This document shows positions 1-6,876 of a DNA stretch of 54,393 nt, one piece after another. Every line of letters starts with the position of its first letter. Position 1 is the first letter of the stretch. The notes under the pieces were generated by a model. It ran no database searches, was not told the origin of the DNA, and saw only the letters and a program-made list of their open reading frames with translations. The stretch spans positions 1 to 54,393 of the forward strand of contig CAYJGK010000010.1 in NCBI GenBank assembly GCA_964370065.1, read 5' to 3'. The stretch is from CAMQRS01 sp964370065. GTDB taxonomy: Bacteria; Bacillota_I; Bacilli_A; Erysipelotrichales; Erysipelotrichaceae. The position numbers were made by a program, and so were the translations under genes.

Positions 1-751
1 ACGAACCGGCAATGCTTTGGAAAAATTCAGGAAAGCCGTTGGCAATAATCATTTTTAAGTCACTCATAGGAATTTTAGGTTTAGTAAATTTAAGTTCGAG
101 CTTATTTTTGATGAATGGTAGCATTAATAAAACAGAACCAAGCACCATTCCGGTAGTTGTTGCAAGGGCAGCATAAGAGATACCAAGACCTAAGTGAACG
201 ATAAAATAATAGTTTAACGCGATATTAACAAGCGCTGTCCAAACGTTTACCCATGTACTTCTGGTTACCTTGCCACATATCAGCAGGAAATTGTCAAATG
301 CGAATAGTGGGCCAATTAGTGGAATTGCAGGAATCATTACCTTAACATAGTCATATGCAAGGGAAGCGAGCTCGCTATCTTTGATTAGTGCAAAAATTAT
401 ATCCTTTGCAACGAAAGACAATATAACAGCTAAAATTATCCCAAGAATAAAAATGATAAGCGTGCTTACAGAAAAAACTCGAGAGGCTGCTTTTTGCTTC
501 CCTTCGCCAAATAAGACACCGATACGAATACCAGCACCACTTGCGAGCATTCCCATAATTCCAAATATCGTCATCATAATTGGCATAACAAGATTAACTG
601 CTGCGAGTGCAGAGCTGCCTATAAAGTTACCCATAAAAATGCCATCAATCACCATATTAATTGAACCAACTATCATTGATATAATACTTGGTATGGCAAG
701 TTTTCTAATTAGTTTTCCAATCGACATTGTGCCGTAATCTAAGTTTATCAT
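1..751 (-). CDS. MATE-family multidrug/Na+ exporter, C-terminus cut by window edge
   Basis: About 250 codons of a polytopic membrane protein run off the left edge. The N-terminus holds the MATE pattern of a short cytoplasmic lead, a first helix with AIPSIISMIVGSINMVID, then GIFMGNFIGSSALAAVNL, followed by further hydrophobic helices. MATE proteins export cationic drugs or metabolites in exchange for Na+ or H+. The start is the ATG at 751-749, preceded by GGAGAGG about 9 bases upstream. The gene diverges from a MerR regulator at 863, and its promoter has the 19-bp spacer and palindrome of MerR-activated promoters, so it is probably induced by that regulator's ligand. Family call is firm; substrate is unknown. 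A second, different MATE gene lies at 45332. Confidence 0.85.
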   Translation of the reverse strand, partial: MINLDYGTMSIGKLIRKLAIPSIISMIVGSINMVIDGIFMGNFIGSSALAAVNLVMPIMMTIFGIMGMLASGAGIRIGVLFGEGKQKAASRVFSVSTLIIFILGIILAVILSFVAKDIIFALIKDSELASLAYDYVKVMIPAIPLIGPLFAFDNFLLICGKVTRSTWVNVWTALVNIALNYYFIVHLGLGISYAALATTTGMVLGSVLLMLPFIKNKLELKFTKPKIPMSDLKMIIANGFPEFFQSIAGS

Positions 752-787
752 TTTAATTTACCTCTCCATTTATTACTATATTTTATC

Positions 788-815
788 TTGCAATATAAAC
801 TTTTATTGCTATAAT
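788..815 (+). promoter_or_regulatory. Promoter of the MerR-family gene
   Basis: TTGCAA at 788-793 and a perfect TATAAT at 810-815, separated by 16 bases. Transcription would start near 822, so the palindrome at 828-844 would lie in the first bases of the regulator's own transcript and could support autoregulation. Confidence 0.55.
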
Positions 816-818
816 AGC

Positions 819-849
819 AGTATATACTATAGAGTTACTCTATACACAA
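819..849 (-). promoter_or_regulatory. MerR-type promoter of the MATE gene with 19-bp spacer and palindromic operator
   Basis: On the minus strand a -35 box TTGTGT (844-849) and -10 box TATACT (819-824) are separated by exactly 19 bases. The spacer contains the perfect 8-1-8 palindrome TATAGAGTTACTCTATA (828-844). MerR-family activators are known to twist promoters with 19-20 bp spacers that carry their operator between the two boxes. This layout, next to a divergent MerR gene, strongly suggests direct activation of the exporter. Confidence 0.75.
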
Positions 850-862
850 GGGGGTATTTAAA

Positions 863-1654
863 ATTTTTGAAAAATATATTTCAACAGGTGAGTTTGCTAA
901 GATGGTAGGTGTTTCAAAGCACACATTATTCTACTATGACAGAGAAGGAGTGTTTTGCCCTGAAAAAAAGGATGACAATGGATTTCGTGGCTATTCGATT
1001 TTCCAAATTGAATCATTCTTTGTGATTAAGTCATTAAAAGATATGGGTGTTCCACTGTCTACTATTAAAAAATATCTCGAAACTCGCTCTCCTGAAAACT
1101 GTTTGGAGCTTTTATCAGAACATAAGTCTCTGTTAAAGCAGGAAATCAAAAAGCTAAACCATACCATAAAACTTATGGAAGAAAAAGAAAATGCAATCAA
1201 AGCATACTTTAAACAAGGATGCGATCATCCTAAAATTGTTTTTGAAGAAAAAGAAACTTTATTTATTACAGAAAGCGACCTTTCAGACTACTATACTGCA
1301 TTTACAAATCATATTAAAAGTGCAATGGGAACTACATTGAATTTGCCCAGTGCAGTAGGTCATATTATTAAAAATGAAGACTTTGAAGCAAAAGAGTATT
1401 TTGATTATTACTTTAGTAAGATAAATAAAAGTGGCCCTTCTACAATGGTCAAGTCGTCTGGAAATTATCTAATCTATTACCACAAAAATGGATACTTTAC
1501 AATTGATGAAGCTTATGAAAAAGTAGTAGAATATGCACAAACTAATCACATTAAACTTGGTGAATATTTTTATGAATATATGATCTTAGATGAATTATCT
1601 GTAAATGGAATAGAAAATTATGTTATTAAGATAGCAATTGCTGTTATTGATTAA
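863..1654 (+). CDS. MerR-family transcriptional regulator, probable ATT start
   Basis: The N-terminal winged HTH reads STGEFAKMVGVSKHTLFYYD, the standard MerR opening, followed by the wing, a dimerisation coiled coil (about residues 85-120) and a GyrI-like C-terminal ligand domain (about 130-263). The first ATG is at 902, but that start would delete most of the first HTH helix. The frame stays open upstream to a stop at 830, with no ATG, GTG or TTG in frame. ATT at 863 lies about 7 bases after AAGGGGGT (848-855) and restores the full family N-terminus. The protein likely binds the palindrome at 828-844 and activates the divergent MATE exporter. The family is certain; the ATT start is an inference. 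Confidence 0.8.
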   Translation: MFEKYISTGEFAKMVGVSKHTLFYYDREGVFCPEKKDDNGFRGYSIFQIESFFVIKSLKDMGVPLSTIKKYLETRSPENCLELLSEHKSLLKQEIKKLNHTIKLMEEKENAIKAYFKQGCDHPKIVFEEKETLFITESDLSDYYTAFTNHIKSAMGTTLNLPSAVGHIIKNEDFEAKEYFDYYFSKINKSGPSTMVKSSGNYLIYYHKNGYFTIDEAYEKVVEYAQTNHIKLGEYFYEYMILDELSVNGIENYVIKIAIAVID

Positions 1655-2002
1655 GCCCCCCACATCCATTCTAATAGAATGAGCTGCGGAGTTTGCCTTG
1701 CCTATAGACCTATTACACCCCATAGATACTAGCATAATGGTGATTGTGATGTATCTTGCTTATTGTGGGCTATTTAAAAATATTTTGAAATAGGTGGTGA
1801 TGCAATGGGCTTTATTTTTGCATTATTAATGCTTTTAGTGTAGAAATAGCTAGTATTTCTATGATAGTTATACTTTTGTTTAGTACTATATTTGTGATTG
1901 GGTATTCTAAAAAAGTCTATAACAATTTAAAAGAATAACTTTCATACTAGCTCTCACCATTTCCAATCACCAAACTAATAATAAATTAATTCTAATAAGT
2001 TT
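1655..2002. other. Gene-poor stretch with a possible broken small ORF
   Basis: Between the MerR gene and the terminator at 2003 there is no sizeable reading frame. The only protein-like content is a short hydrophobic ORF pair at 1805-1938, listed separately. A weak hairpin ATTCTAATAGAAT occurs near 1673. No RNA gene or repeat was recognised. Confidence 0.4.
1805..1938 (+). pseudogene. Possible frameshifted small membrane protein
   Basis: A GGTGGTGAT ribosome-site-like sequence precedes ATG at 1805, which opens MGFIFALLMLLV and then stops at 1841-1843. In the frame offset by +2, a second stretch from ATG 1861 reads MIVILLFSTIFVIGYSKKVY and ends at TAA 1936-1938. Joined by a single-base change near 1840, they would give a coherent protein of about 45 residues with two hydrophobic segments and a basic tail. 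It could equally be chance, given the AT-rich background. No function can be assigned. Confidence 0.3.
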
Positions 2003-2040
2003 AAAAGCTGTGCCAATTCATTTGGCACAGCTTTTATTTT
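2003..2040. terminator. Strong bidirectional intrinsic terminator
   Basis: Perfect 14-bp inverted repeat AAAAGCTGTGCCAA (2003-2016) with TTGGCACAGCTTTT (2022-2035), a five-base loop and a T-rich tail. It lies between the MerR region (plus) and the convergent GDPD gene (minus). Confidence 0.85.
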
Positions 2041-2163
2041 TGTTAAACGATTACTAAATCCCATGCAAAACACAGAGCAATGCTTTCGCTTTTTGTCACA
2101 CATAGTGCAATCATTGTAATTTCGCATCTTAGACATAATAAAGTGATTGTAACGATTAATTAC

Positions 2164-3105
2164 TTACTCTCTACTGACATCTTTAGATGGATAACCCAGT
2201 TTTTCTAGCACCTGAAATAATAAATCAGGGCGATCCGTAATAATCCCATCCACTCCTGCTTTCACTAATTTTTCCATATCATCTGGATCATTAATTGTCC
2301 AATAATGTACAAACATATGATTGTGATTAACTTTATACAATAAGTAAGGGTTTGTTAGATCTATCCCCATTTGACTCATGGGTATTTGTAATCCACTTTG
2401 TTCATAATTCATAAATATTCCATAACCTACTAAATTACTAATGATAAAAGAAGTAGCAGTTGATTCATCCATAGATATCAAAGTACTTTCATCTTTAATT
2501 TTATTGAAGTGTGCTAATACTTCTTGATCAAAAGAGGCTACACACACATACTCTTGTAAGCTATTTGCATTAATGAATTCATTCAATTGCACTGCAGCTT
2601 GAATACCTAACTCCCCTTTATCCTTAATTTCCATAACATACAAAACATTTTTTCCATAACGTGTAAACAATTCTTCTACTTGAATGGGAACTAAACCATC
2701 TGCTATCACATCTTGTGAATTTGTATAGGGCATATTACCATCGATATCTACAAATTGGCTACCAAAGTTAAATTCTAATAATTGTTCATATGTATAATCT
2801 GAAACATTTCCAGTACCATTGCTAGTGCGATTAATTGTTAAGTCATGATGCGTTATCAATACACCATCTTTAGTCATGCATAAATCTGTTTCTAATACAT
2901 CTACTCCCATATTAAAGGAAGCGTCAAAAGCAAGCACTGTATTTTCAGGAAATAAATGCTTTGAACCACCATGCGCCATAACCAATGGTGCCTCACCTTG
3001 CTGCGTATGAAACAACGTTTGTGGACGACTTGGATAGGGTATCACTTGCAGTAAAACATAAATAAAAATTACAACTACGCTACTTATAACATACTTCTTT
3101 TTCAT
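2164..3105 (-). CDS. Membrane-anchored glycerophosphodiester phosphodiesterase (GDPD family)
   Basis: This 313-residue protein hydrolyses glycerophosphodiesters to sn-glycerol 3-phosphate and an alcohol if it behaves like its family. A hydrophobic segment at residues 5-22 probably anchors it with the catalytic domain outside the cell. GDPD signatures are visible: MAHGGSKHLFPENT (near 44-57), ETDLCMTKDGVLITHHD (near 77-93, with Glu, Asp and the second catalytic His), and a terminal GVDGIITDRPDLL. The usual AHRG is AHGG here, so the Arg is replaced while the His and downstream acids remain. Its ATG directly follows the stop of the upstream DUF368 gene with no gap, so the pair is translationally coupled. 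It may act on lipoteichoic-acid or phospholipid-derived diesters; the substrate is inferred. Confidence 0.85.
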   Translation of the reverse strand: MKKKYVISSVVVIFIYVLLQVIPYPSRPQTLFHTQQGEAPLVMAHGGSKHLFPENTVLAFDASFNMGVDVLETDLCMTKDGVLITHHDLTINRTSNGTGNVSDYTYEQLLEFNFGSQFVDIDGNMPYTNSQDVIADGLVPIQVEELFTRYGKNVLYVMEIKDKGELGIQAAVQLNEFINANSLQEYVCVASFDQEVLAHFNKIKDESTLISMDESTATSFIISNLVGYGIFMNYEQSGLQIPMSQMGIDLTNPYLLYKVNHNHMFVHYWTINDPDDMEKLVKAGVDGIITDRPDLLFQVLEKLGYPSKDVSRE

Positions 3106-3942
3106 TTACGCTATTTTCTCCAATAATAATACAATGACTCCACCAATTGCTAAGGCAACCACACACGATAAAATCATCATGAAGTCATACTGTACGTGAA
3201 TAGGAATTAACACTACACTACTTGCCACCACTAATCCTAAAATGAAATTCATCGTTGTTTGATGACTTTTTTCTAAACAAAATTTTGTAAGTTTAGAACT
3301 TAATGCAATCCCAAACAAAATACCTGCTCCCATAAATAATAAAGGGATAATAACATTTATATCAAAGCTTGTTACATTGGCTACTAACGATTTAAATAAA
3401 TAGTATTCTCCAATGATTAATAAAATCATGCTTCCACTCACCCCTGGAATAAACATAGCTCCACCTGCAATGATACCTAATCCAAACATTTTAATTACAT
3501 ACCATAAATCAATACTTGGAAAAGTATCAAGTACTAAGTTTTCTTCCACTGGCGCAAAGTAGCTAATTCCAAAAATAACAAGTGCTCCTATTAAAAAAGG
3601 GACAATAGAAAAGCGATCTTCACTCATTTCTTTCTTTTTTAATGAAGGAATTGAAAAGGCAACCATTCCCACAAAACAATATAAGGTTTGTGTGGGATAC
3701 TCCACGAATAATACTTCTAGCAATTTAGCAAATACGACTAAACCTATTAAGGCACCAATTGCTAGTACTACTAAAAATATAATATCATTTTTTAAGTTTT
3801 TATTTCCCTTTGTGAAGACTCCACTAATTGCATCCATTACACGGTTAAACAACCCTAATACCACCATCATGGTACCACCACTGACTCCGGGAATAATGTT
3901 AGCTAGCCCTACTGCTATTCCCCCTATTAACACTTTAATCAT
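3106..3942 (-). CDS. DUF368 membrane protein, undecaprenyl-phosphate translocase type (PopT-like)
   Basis: This is a 278-residue polytopic protein of about eight helices. It carries the DUF368 signature at the N-terminus (GGIAVGLANIIPGVSGGTMM) and again midway (GGAMFIPGVSGSMILLIIGEY), the two inverted pore-like loops of the family. DUF368 members have been linked to recycling undecaprenyl phosphate back across the membrane. The start chosen is ATG 3942, with AGGAGG eight bases upstream; the longer frame to 4002 lacks a site. It is cotranscribed with the GDPD immediately downstream, suggesting a joint role in envelope lipid carrier or glycerophosphate recycling, which is an inference. Confidence 0.85.
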   Translation of the reverse strand: MIKVLIGGIAVGLANIIPGVSGGTMMVVLGLFNRVMDAISGVFTKGNKNLKNDIIFLVVLAIGALIGLVVFAKLLEVLFVEYPTQTLYCFVGMVAFSIPSLKKKEMSEDRFSIVPFLIGALVIFGISYFAPVEENLVLDTFPSIDLWYVIKMFGLGIIAGGAMFIPGVSGSMILLIIGEYYLFKSLVANVTSFDINVIIPLLFMGAGILFGIALSSKLTKFCLEKSHQTTMNFILGLVVASSVVLIPIHVQYDFMMILSCVVALAIGGVIVLLLEKIA

Positions 3943-4146
3943 AAAGTTTCCTCCTTGTTTATAACGATTATAAGTATACCAAATATCAAGGATGCTACAC
4001 AATATGTAATATTACTTTATTCAGAAGTTGTGTGAATAATTATATAAAATACACATTTTAGAAATATAAGACACTTAAAATTCATATAAACCGATATATT
4101 TCACATGAATTTTCATTCTTTGATTTTTCTGTTTTTTTCTAAAAAT

Positions 4147-4168
4147 GCATGTGCTATAATGCGCATGC
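4147..4168 (+). promoter_or_regulatory. Extended -10 promoter inside an inverted repeat, upstream of the first RRNPP-like regulator
   Basis: GCATGTGC (4147-4154), TATAAT (4155-4160) and GCGCATGC (4161-4168) form an inverted repeat with one mismatch centred exactly on the -10 box; TGC before TATAAT makes it an extended -10. A protein bound here would occlude RNA polymerase, so the site is a good autorepression operator for the gene starting at 4192. Confidence 0.6.
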
Positions 4169-4191
4169 TTTTAAGAAAATGAGGTTCCCCC

Positions 4192-5298
4192 ATGTATCAA
4201 TTTCACTCAAGATTGATTGGTTTATGTATACAGCATGCAAGAAAAGATTTACAACTCACACAAAAACAATTTATTAAAGATCACTGCACTACTTTCAGTT
4301 TATCTAAAGTGGAGCAAGGAAAACAAACAACTACTAAGTTAGTCAATACATTATTACATGAATATGCTCTTCATCAAAAATCGATATTTGCAATCATCGA
4401 AATTCATCACTTATATAAACAACTGCTTCATTATGTATACATTTATGATATACAATTAATCAAATACACTCTACATACAATCAATGCCTTATTACAACAA
4501 CATCCACAACATATTATTATACAAGAGTATATACGTTATCATAATGTATTGCTAGATTATTACGAGCATAACATTACGGTGCCCCCGCATTTATTTTTTT
4601 ATGAATCCTTGCCTTATCTTCTTTATGAATTATATATTATCTTTATGCATGTCTATTTAGAAAGTGGTCTACAACATTACCCCTATATCTCATATAAAAA
4701 TAATTATCAAAAATATAGCGTAATGATTCATTCACATCCACTGTTCGATTTCTACCATGGTTTGTATGAGCAAGAGCATTACACTATTGTAGATGAATAC
4801 GCTTTATACAAACATTACCCTATAATTACCATGCGTGCCTTAATCGCTAAATCCATTCAAATTACTCATTTAGACACCAAACAAGCGATTATCTATTTAG
4901 AAGAAGCAAAAAATTTATATACACAAGCTTATTCTATTAACTATTTATTAGTTATTCAAAGTCAAATGTTACACATTGCTATTCATCAAAAACAATTTGA
5001 AAATGCGTATGCATATTGCATAGAAAATCATTTGTATACTTGTCAACCTTTTATCGCGCACTATATCTTGCTTTGTTTACTCAACAATCAACCTATTGCT
5101 TCAATTTCTTTACAGCCAACTAAATATGAATCCTGTACACCTTTGCAACATTATGCAAAAACATACATTTCACTAAGTAAAAATAAACAAATAAAAGTAT
5201 TTACTCAAACCGTATATAATCAAACAAATAAGAATAAACACACTAGTTATTATATACAGTTACTTGAATTGTATATGACTAAATTGAATTTTACTTAA
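4192..5298 (+). CDS. RRNPP-type (Rgg/PlcR-like) HTH plus helical-repeat regulator 1
   Basis: This is a 368-residue cytoplasmic protein. Residues 5-60 form an XRE/Rgg-like HTH (LIGLCIQHARKDLQLTQKQF ... SLSKVEQGKQTTTKLVNTLL). The remaining 300 residues are all-helical, with the spacing and aromatic/Leu pattern of TPR-like repeats and no other domain. Length and order match peptide-sensing RRNPP regulators, which bind an imported pheromone in the repeat domain. Composition is unusual, very rich in Tyr, His, Gln and Ile. It lies 44 bases before a second related regulator and upstream of a secreted-peptide gene. Family membership rests on architecture and HTH pattern, not a database match. It could also be a stand-alone XRE regulator. 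Confidence 0.7.
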   Translation: MYQFHSRLIGLCIQHARKDLQLTQKQFIKDHCTTFSLSKVEQGKQTTTKLVNTLLHEYALHQKSIFAIIEIHHLYKQLLHYVYIYDIQLIKYTLHTINALLQQHPQHIIIQEYIRYHNVLLDYYEHNITVPPHLFFYESLPYLLYELYIIFMHVYLESGLQHYPYISYKNNYQKYSVMIHSHPLFDFYHGLYEQEHYTIVDEYALYKHYPIITMRALIAKSIQITHLDTKQAIIYLEEAKNLYTQAYSINYLLVIQSQMLHIAIHQKQFENAYAYCIENHLYTCQPFIAHYILLCLLNNQPIASISLQPTKYESCTPLQHYAKTYISLSKNKQIKVFTQTVYNQTNKNKHTSYYIQLLELYMTKLNFT

Positions 5299-5342
5299 CC
5301 TAGTAAAATTTATCCATGCACAATTTAATTTAAGGAGTCTTT

Positions 5343-6557
5343 ATGAACATAACAATTCAACCAGCTGCTAAGTATGCATTAATCAATGAGATCGAATACT
5401 ATCGTTCTCAAAAGAAAGGCATAAAATATACACGAAAAAATTTCGTCACTCAAGAAATAGAGTCTATTTGCTCTACTTCCTACTACAGCAAATTATGCAC
5501 TCACAAATGTATTGCTAATGATGATATCTACTTTGCTCTATTAGATAAATTAAATATGTACTATACGAAAATAGAAGCACTCGATGCATTGTTACAAGAA
5601 ATAGAAGTCACAGTTTATAAGTATTTTGTAATGGGTGCCTATCCTACTTTGTTGCACTGTTTAAATAGAGTGATTCCTGTCTTAAGCAAGCATACAAATA
5701 ACATTATATATCGCGCGACTTATGATTTAATTCTATATATAAAGCAAGCAATTCTTCATCAATATGATTTTAATCTAATTGAAAAACATACTCAATTAAT
5801 GAGTAATTTTTCAATTATGTATCAAAGTATCATCGCCCAAATTAATTATGACTATTATACCAAAATAAAAATTAATCATGAGCAATCCTTACAAATCTTA
5901 GAAAATTGTATCGTACATAAACCCTCTACTATTTTATTACGTTATCTACATTTATTATATTGGATTCGTCAAAATGCAAGTGTAGAAGCTAATCAAGCTT
6001 GTAAGCAATTAATAATTTTAGCAACGAAACAAGAGAATACCATTTATTTAGCAAAAGCATATAATGTCTTCGCTTATTTATCAGTGTATCCAAAACAGAA
6101 GATCGCTTATTTAAAACAAGCTATTCAATGTACGCCCTCTATTCAAGATAGAAATTCTTTTATGATGAATATCATTATCACTAGTTTTGATACAAAAAAT
6201 TATCCTATTTGTTTACAATACTGCAACCTAATCAAACATCATCAGCAATGTTTGCTCACTGTTTTTCCTTATTACTTTGCTAGCCTAAGTATACTGCAAT
6301 CCTCATTTGATGAAGGAATTGCTTTATTGCAAACTTTATTATCGCAAACCTCTAATTACTATAAACGGCTTGCTTATTTCATTATTGCTTTATTACGAAA
6401 AGATGATGAAGTGCTATTCTATTTAAAACAATTAATTAGAAAAGATAGCCAATCATTAATGCAAAATCCAAAATTCATTCAAGCCTTACAATTATTGATT
6501 GATAACCATACGCAAGATAGACAAATAGCAATTGTTTTTCATGCTTCATTTTCTTAA
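5343..6557 (+). CDS. RRNPP-type helical-repeat regulator 2 with divergent HTH
   Basis: This 404-residue all-helical protein is built like its upstream neighbour. The N-terminus (about 15-75) retains the Rgg/PlcR HTH framework in ICSTSYYSKLCTHKC followed by IYFALLDKLN, matching the usual 'ICS-SYLSKIE-GK...L--KL' layout but with Cys in place of the Glu. Residues 90-400 contain repeated helical pairs (for example AKAYNVFAYLSVYPKQKIAY), consistent with TPRs. The ribosome site AAGGAGTC precedes ATG 5343. Being tandem with regulator 1 and immediately before the peptide gene at 6696, it is the likelier pheromone receptor by position. It is a sequence-divergent relative, not a copy. DNA binding by the altered HTH is not certain. 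Confidence 0.65.
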   Translation: MNITIQPAAKYALINEIEYYRSQKKGIKYTRKNFVTQEIESICSTSYYSKLCTHKCIANDDIYFALLDKLNMYYTKIEALDALLQEIEVTVYKYFVMGAYPTLLHCLNRVIPVLSKHTNNIIYRATYDLILYIKQAILHQYDFNLIEKHTQLMSNFSIMYQSIIAQINYDYYTKIKINHEQSLQILENCIVHKPSTILLRYLHLLYWIRQNASVEANQACKQLIILATKQENTIYLAKAYNVFAYLSVYPKQKIAYLKQAIQCTPSIQDRNSFMMNIIITSFDTKNYPICLQYCNLIKHHQQCLLTVFPYYFASLSILQSSFDEGIALLQTLLSQTSNYYKRLAYFIIALLRKDDEVLFYLKQLIRKDSQSLMQNPKFIQALQLLIDNHTQDRQIAIVFHASFS

Positions 6558-6599
6558 TGTATGAAACTTTTCACACATAATCGCAAGTCACTTAGATTT

Positions 6600-6667
6600 A
6601 AGCGCTTTACACACCTCGAATAACTCGTGTTTCATTATTCTTATTTTTAATTAATATCCGATATACT
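6600..6667 (+). promoter_or_regulatory. Promoter region of the secreted-peptide gene
   Basis: A -10 box TATACT lies at 6662-6667, but no recognisable -35 box occurs 16-18 bases upstream, which suggests activator dependence. The palindrome AAGCGCTT (6600-6607) lies about 55 bases before the -10 box and could be an operator or a degenerate cre site. Which protein binds is inferred. Confidence 0.4.
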
Positions 6668-6695
6668 AATCTAGTAAAGAAAAGGAGGAGCCCTT

Positions 6696-6821
6696 ATGAA
6701 AAGAGTAATCGCGATTGTACTATTAGCTAGTGTATGTATGATGCATGGCACACAAGTCAAGCCTGCACAACCACTTATTAAAGCTACTTGTTCTGTGCCA
6801 GGATGTTGGGTGTTTGCATAA
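6696..6821 (+). CDS. Small secreted peptide precursor, candidate pheromone of the adjacent regulators
   Basis: This 41-codon gene has a near-ideal ribosome site, AAAGGAGGAG, ending six bases before ATG 6696. The product has a signal-peptide layout: MKR, a hydrophobic core IAIVLLASVCMM, then a polar region and a short C-terminal segment ending CSVPGCWVFA. Size, topology and position directly after two RRNPP-type regulators match pheromone precursors such as PapR or SHP, which are exported, trimmed and re-imported. The two cysteines in CSVPGC are unusual for that class and could close a disulfide ring. A terminator follows at 6853. A bacteriocin-like peptide is the alternative, but no immunity, lanthipeptide, sactipeptide or AgrB gene is nearby. 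Confidence 0.7.
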   Translation: MKRVIAIVLLASVCMMHGTQVKPAQPLIKATCSVPGCWVFA

Positions 6822-6852
6822 TTAAAAAACCTATTTAGTTATGTAAAACAAG

Positions 6853-6876
6853 AAAAACGGCGATGCCGTTTTTTTT
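6853..6876. terminator. Bidirectional terminator between peptide gene and rpiA
   Basis: AAAAACGGC (6853-6861) pairs with GCCGTTTTT across a three-base GAT loop and runs into eight Ts on the plus strand. The A-run on the left supplies the T-run for the minus-strand unit ending at 6875. Confidence 0.85.

Noticed and set aside
381..737. Plus-strand open frame of 118 residues
   Set aside because: It is antisense to the MATE gene on the minus strand, lacks a ribosome site, and has the Ile/Pro-rich composition typical of antisense frames over membrane proteins.
6696..6821. AgrD-type cyclic-lactone precursor
   Set aside because: No AgrB protease is nearby, and the peptide lacks the charged C-terminal tail that AgrD precursors have after the cysteine segment.
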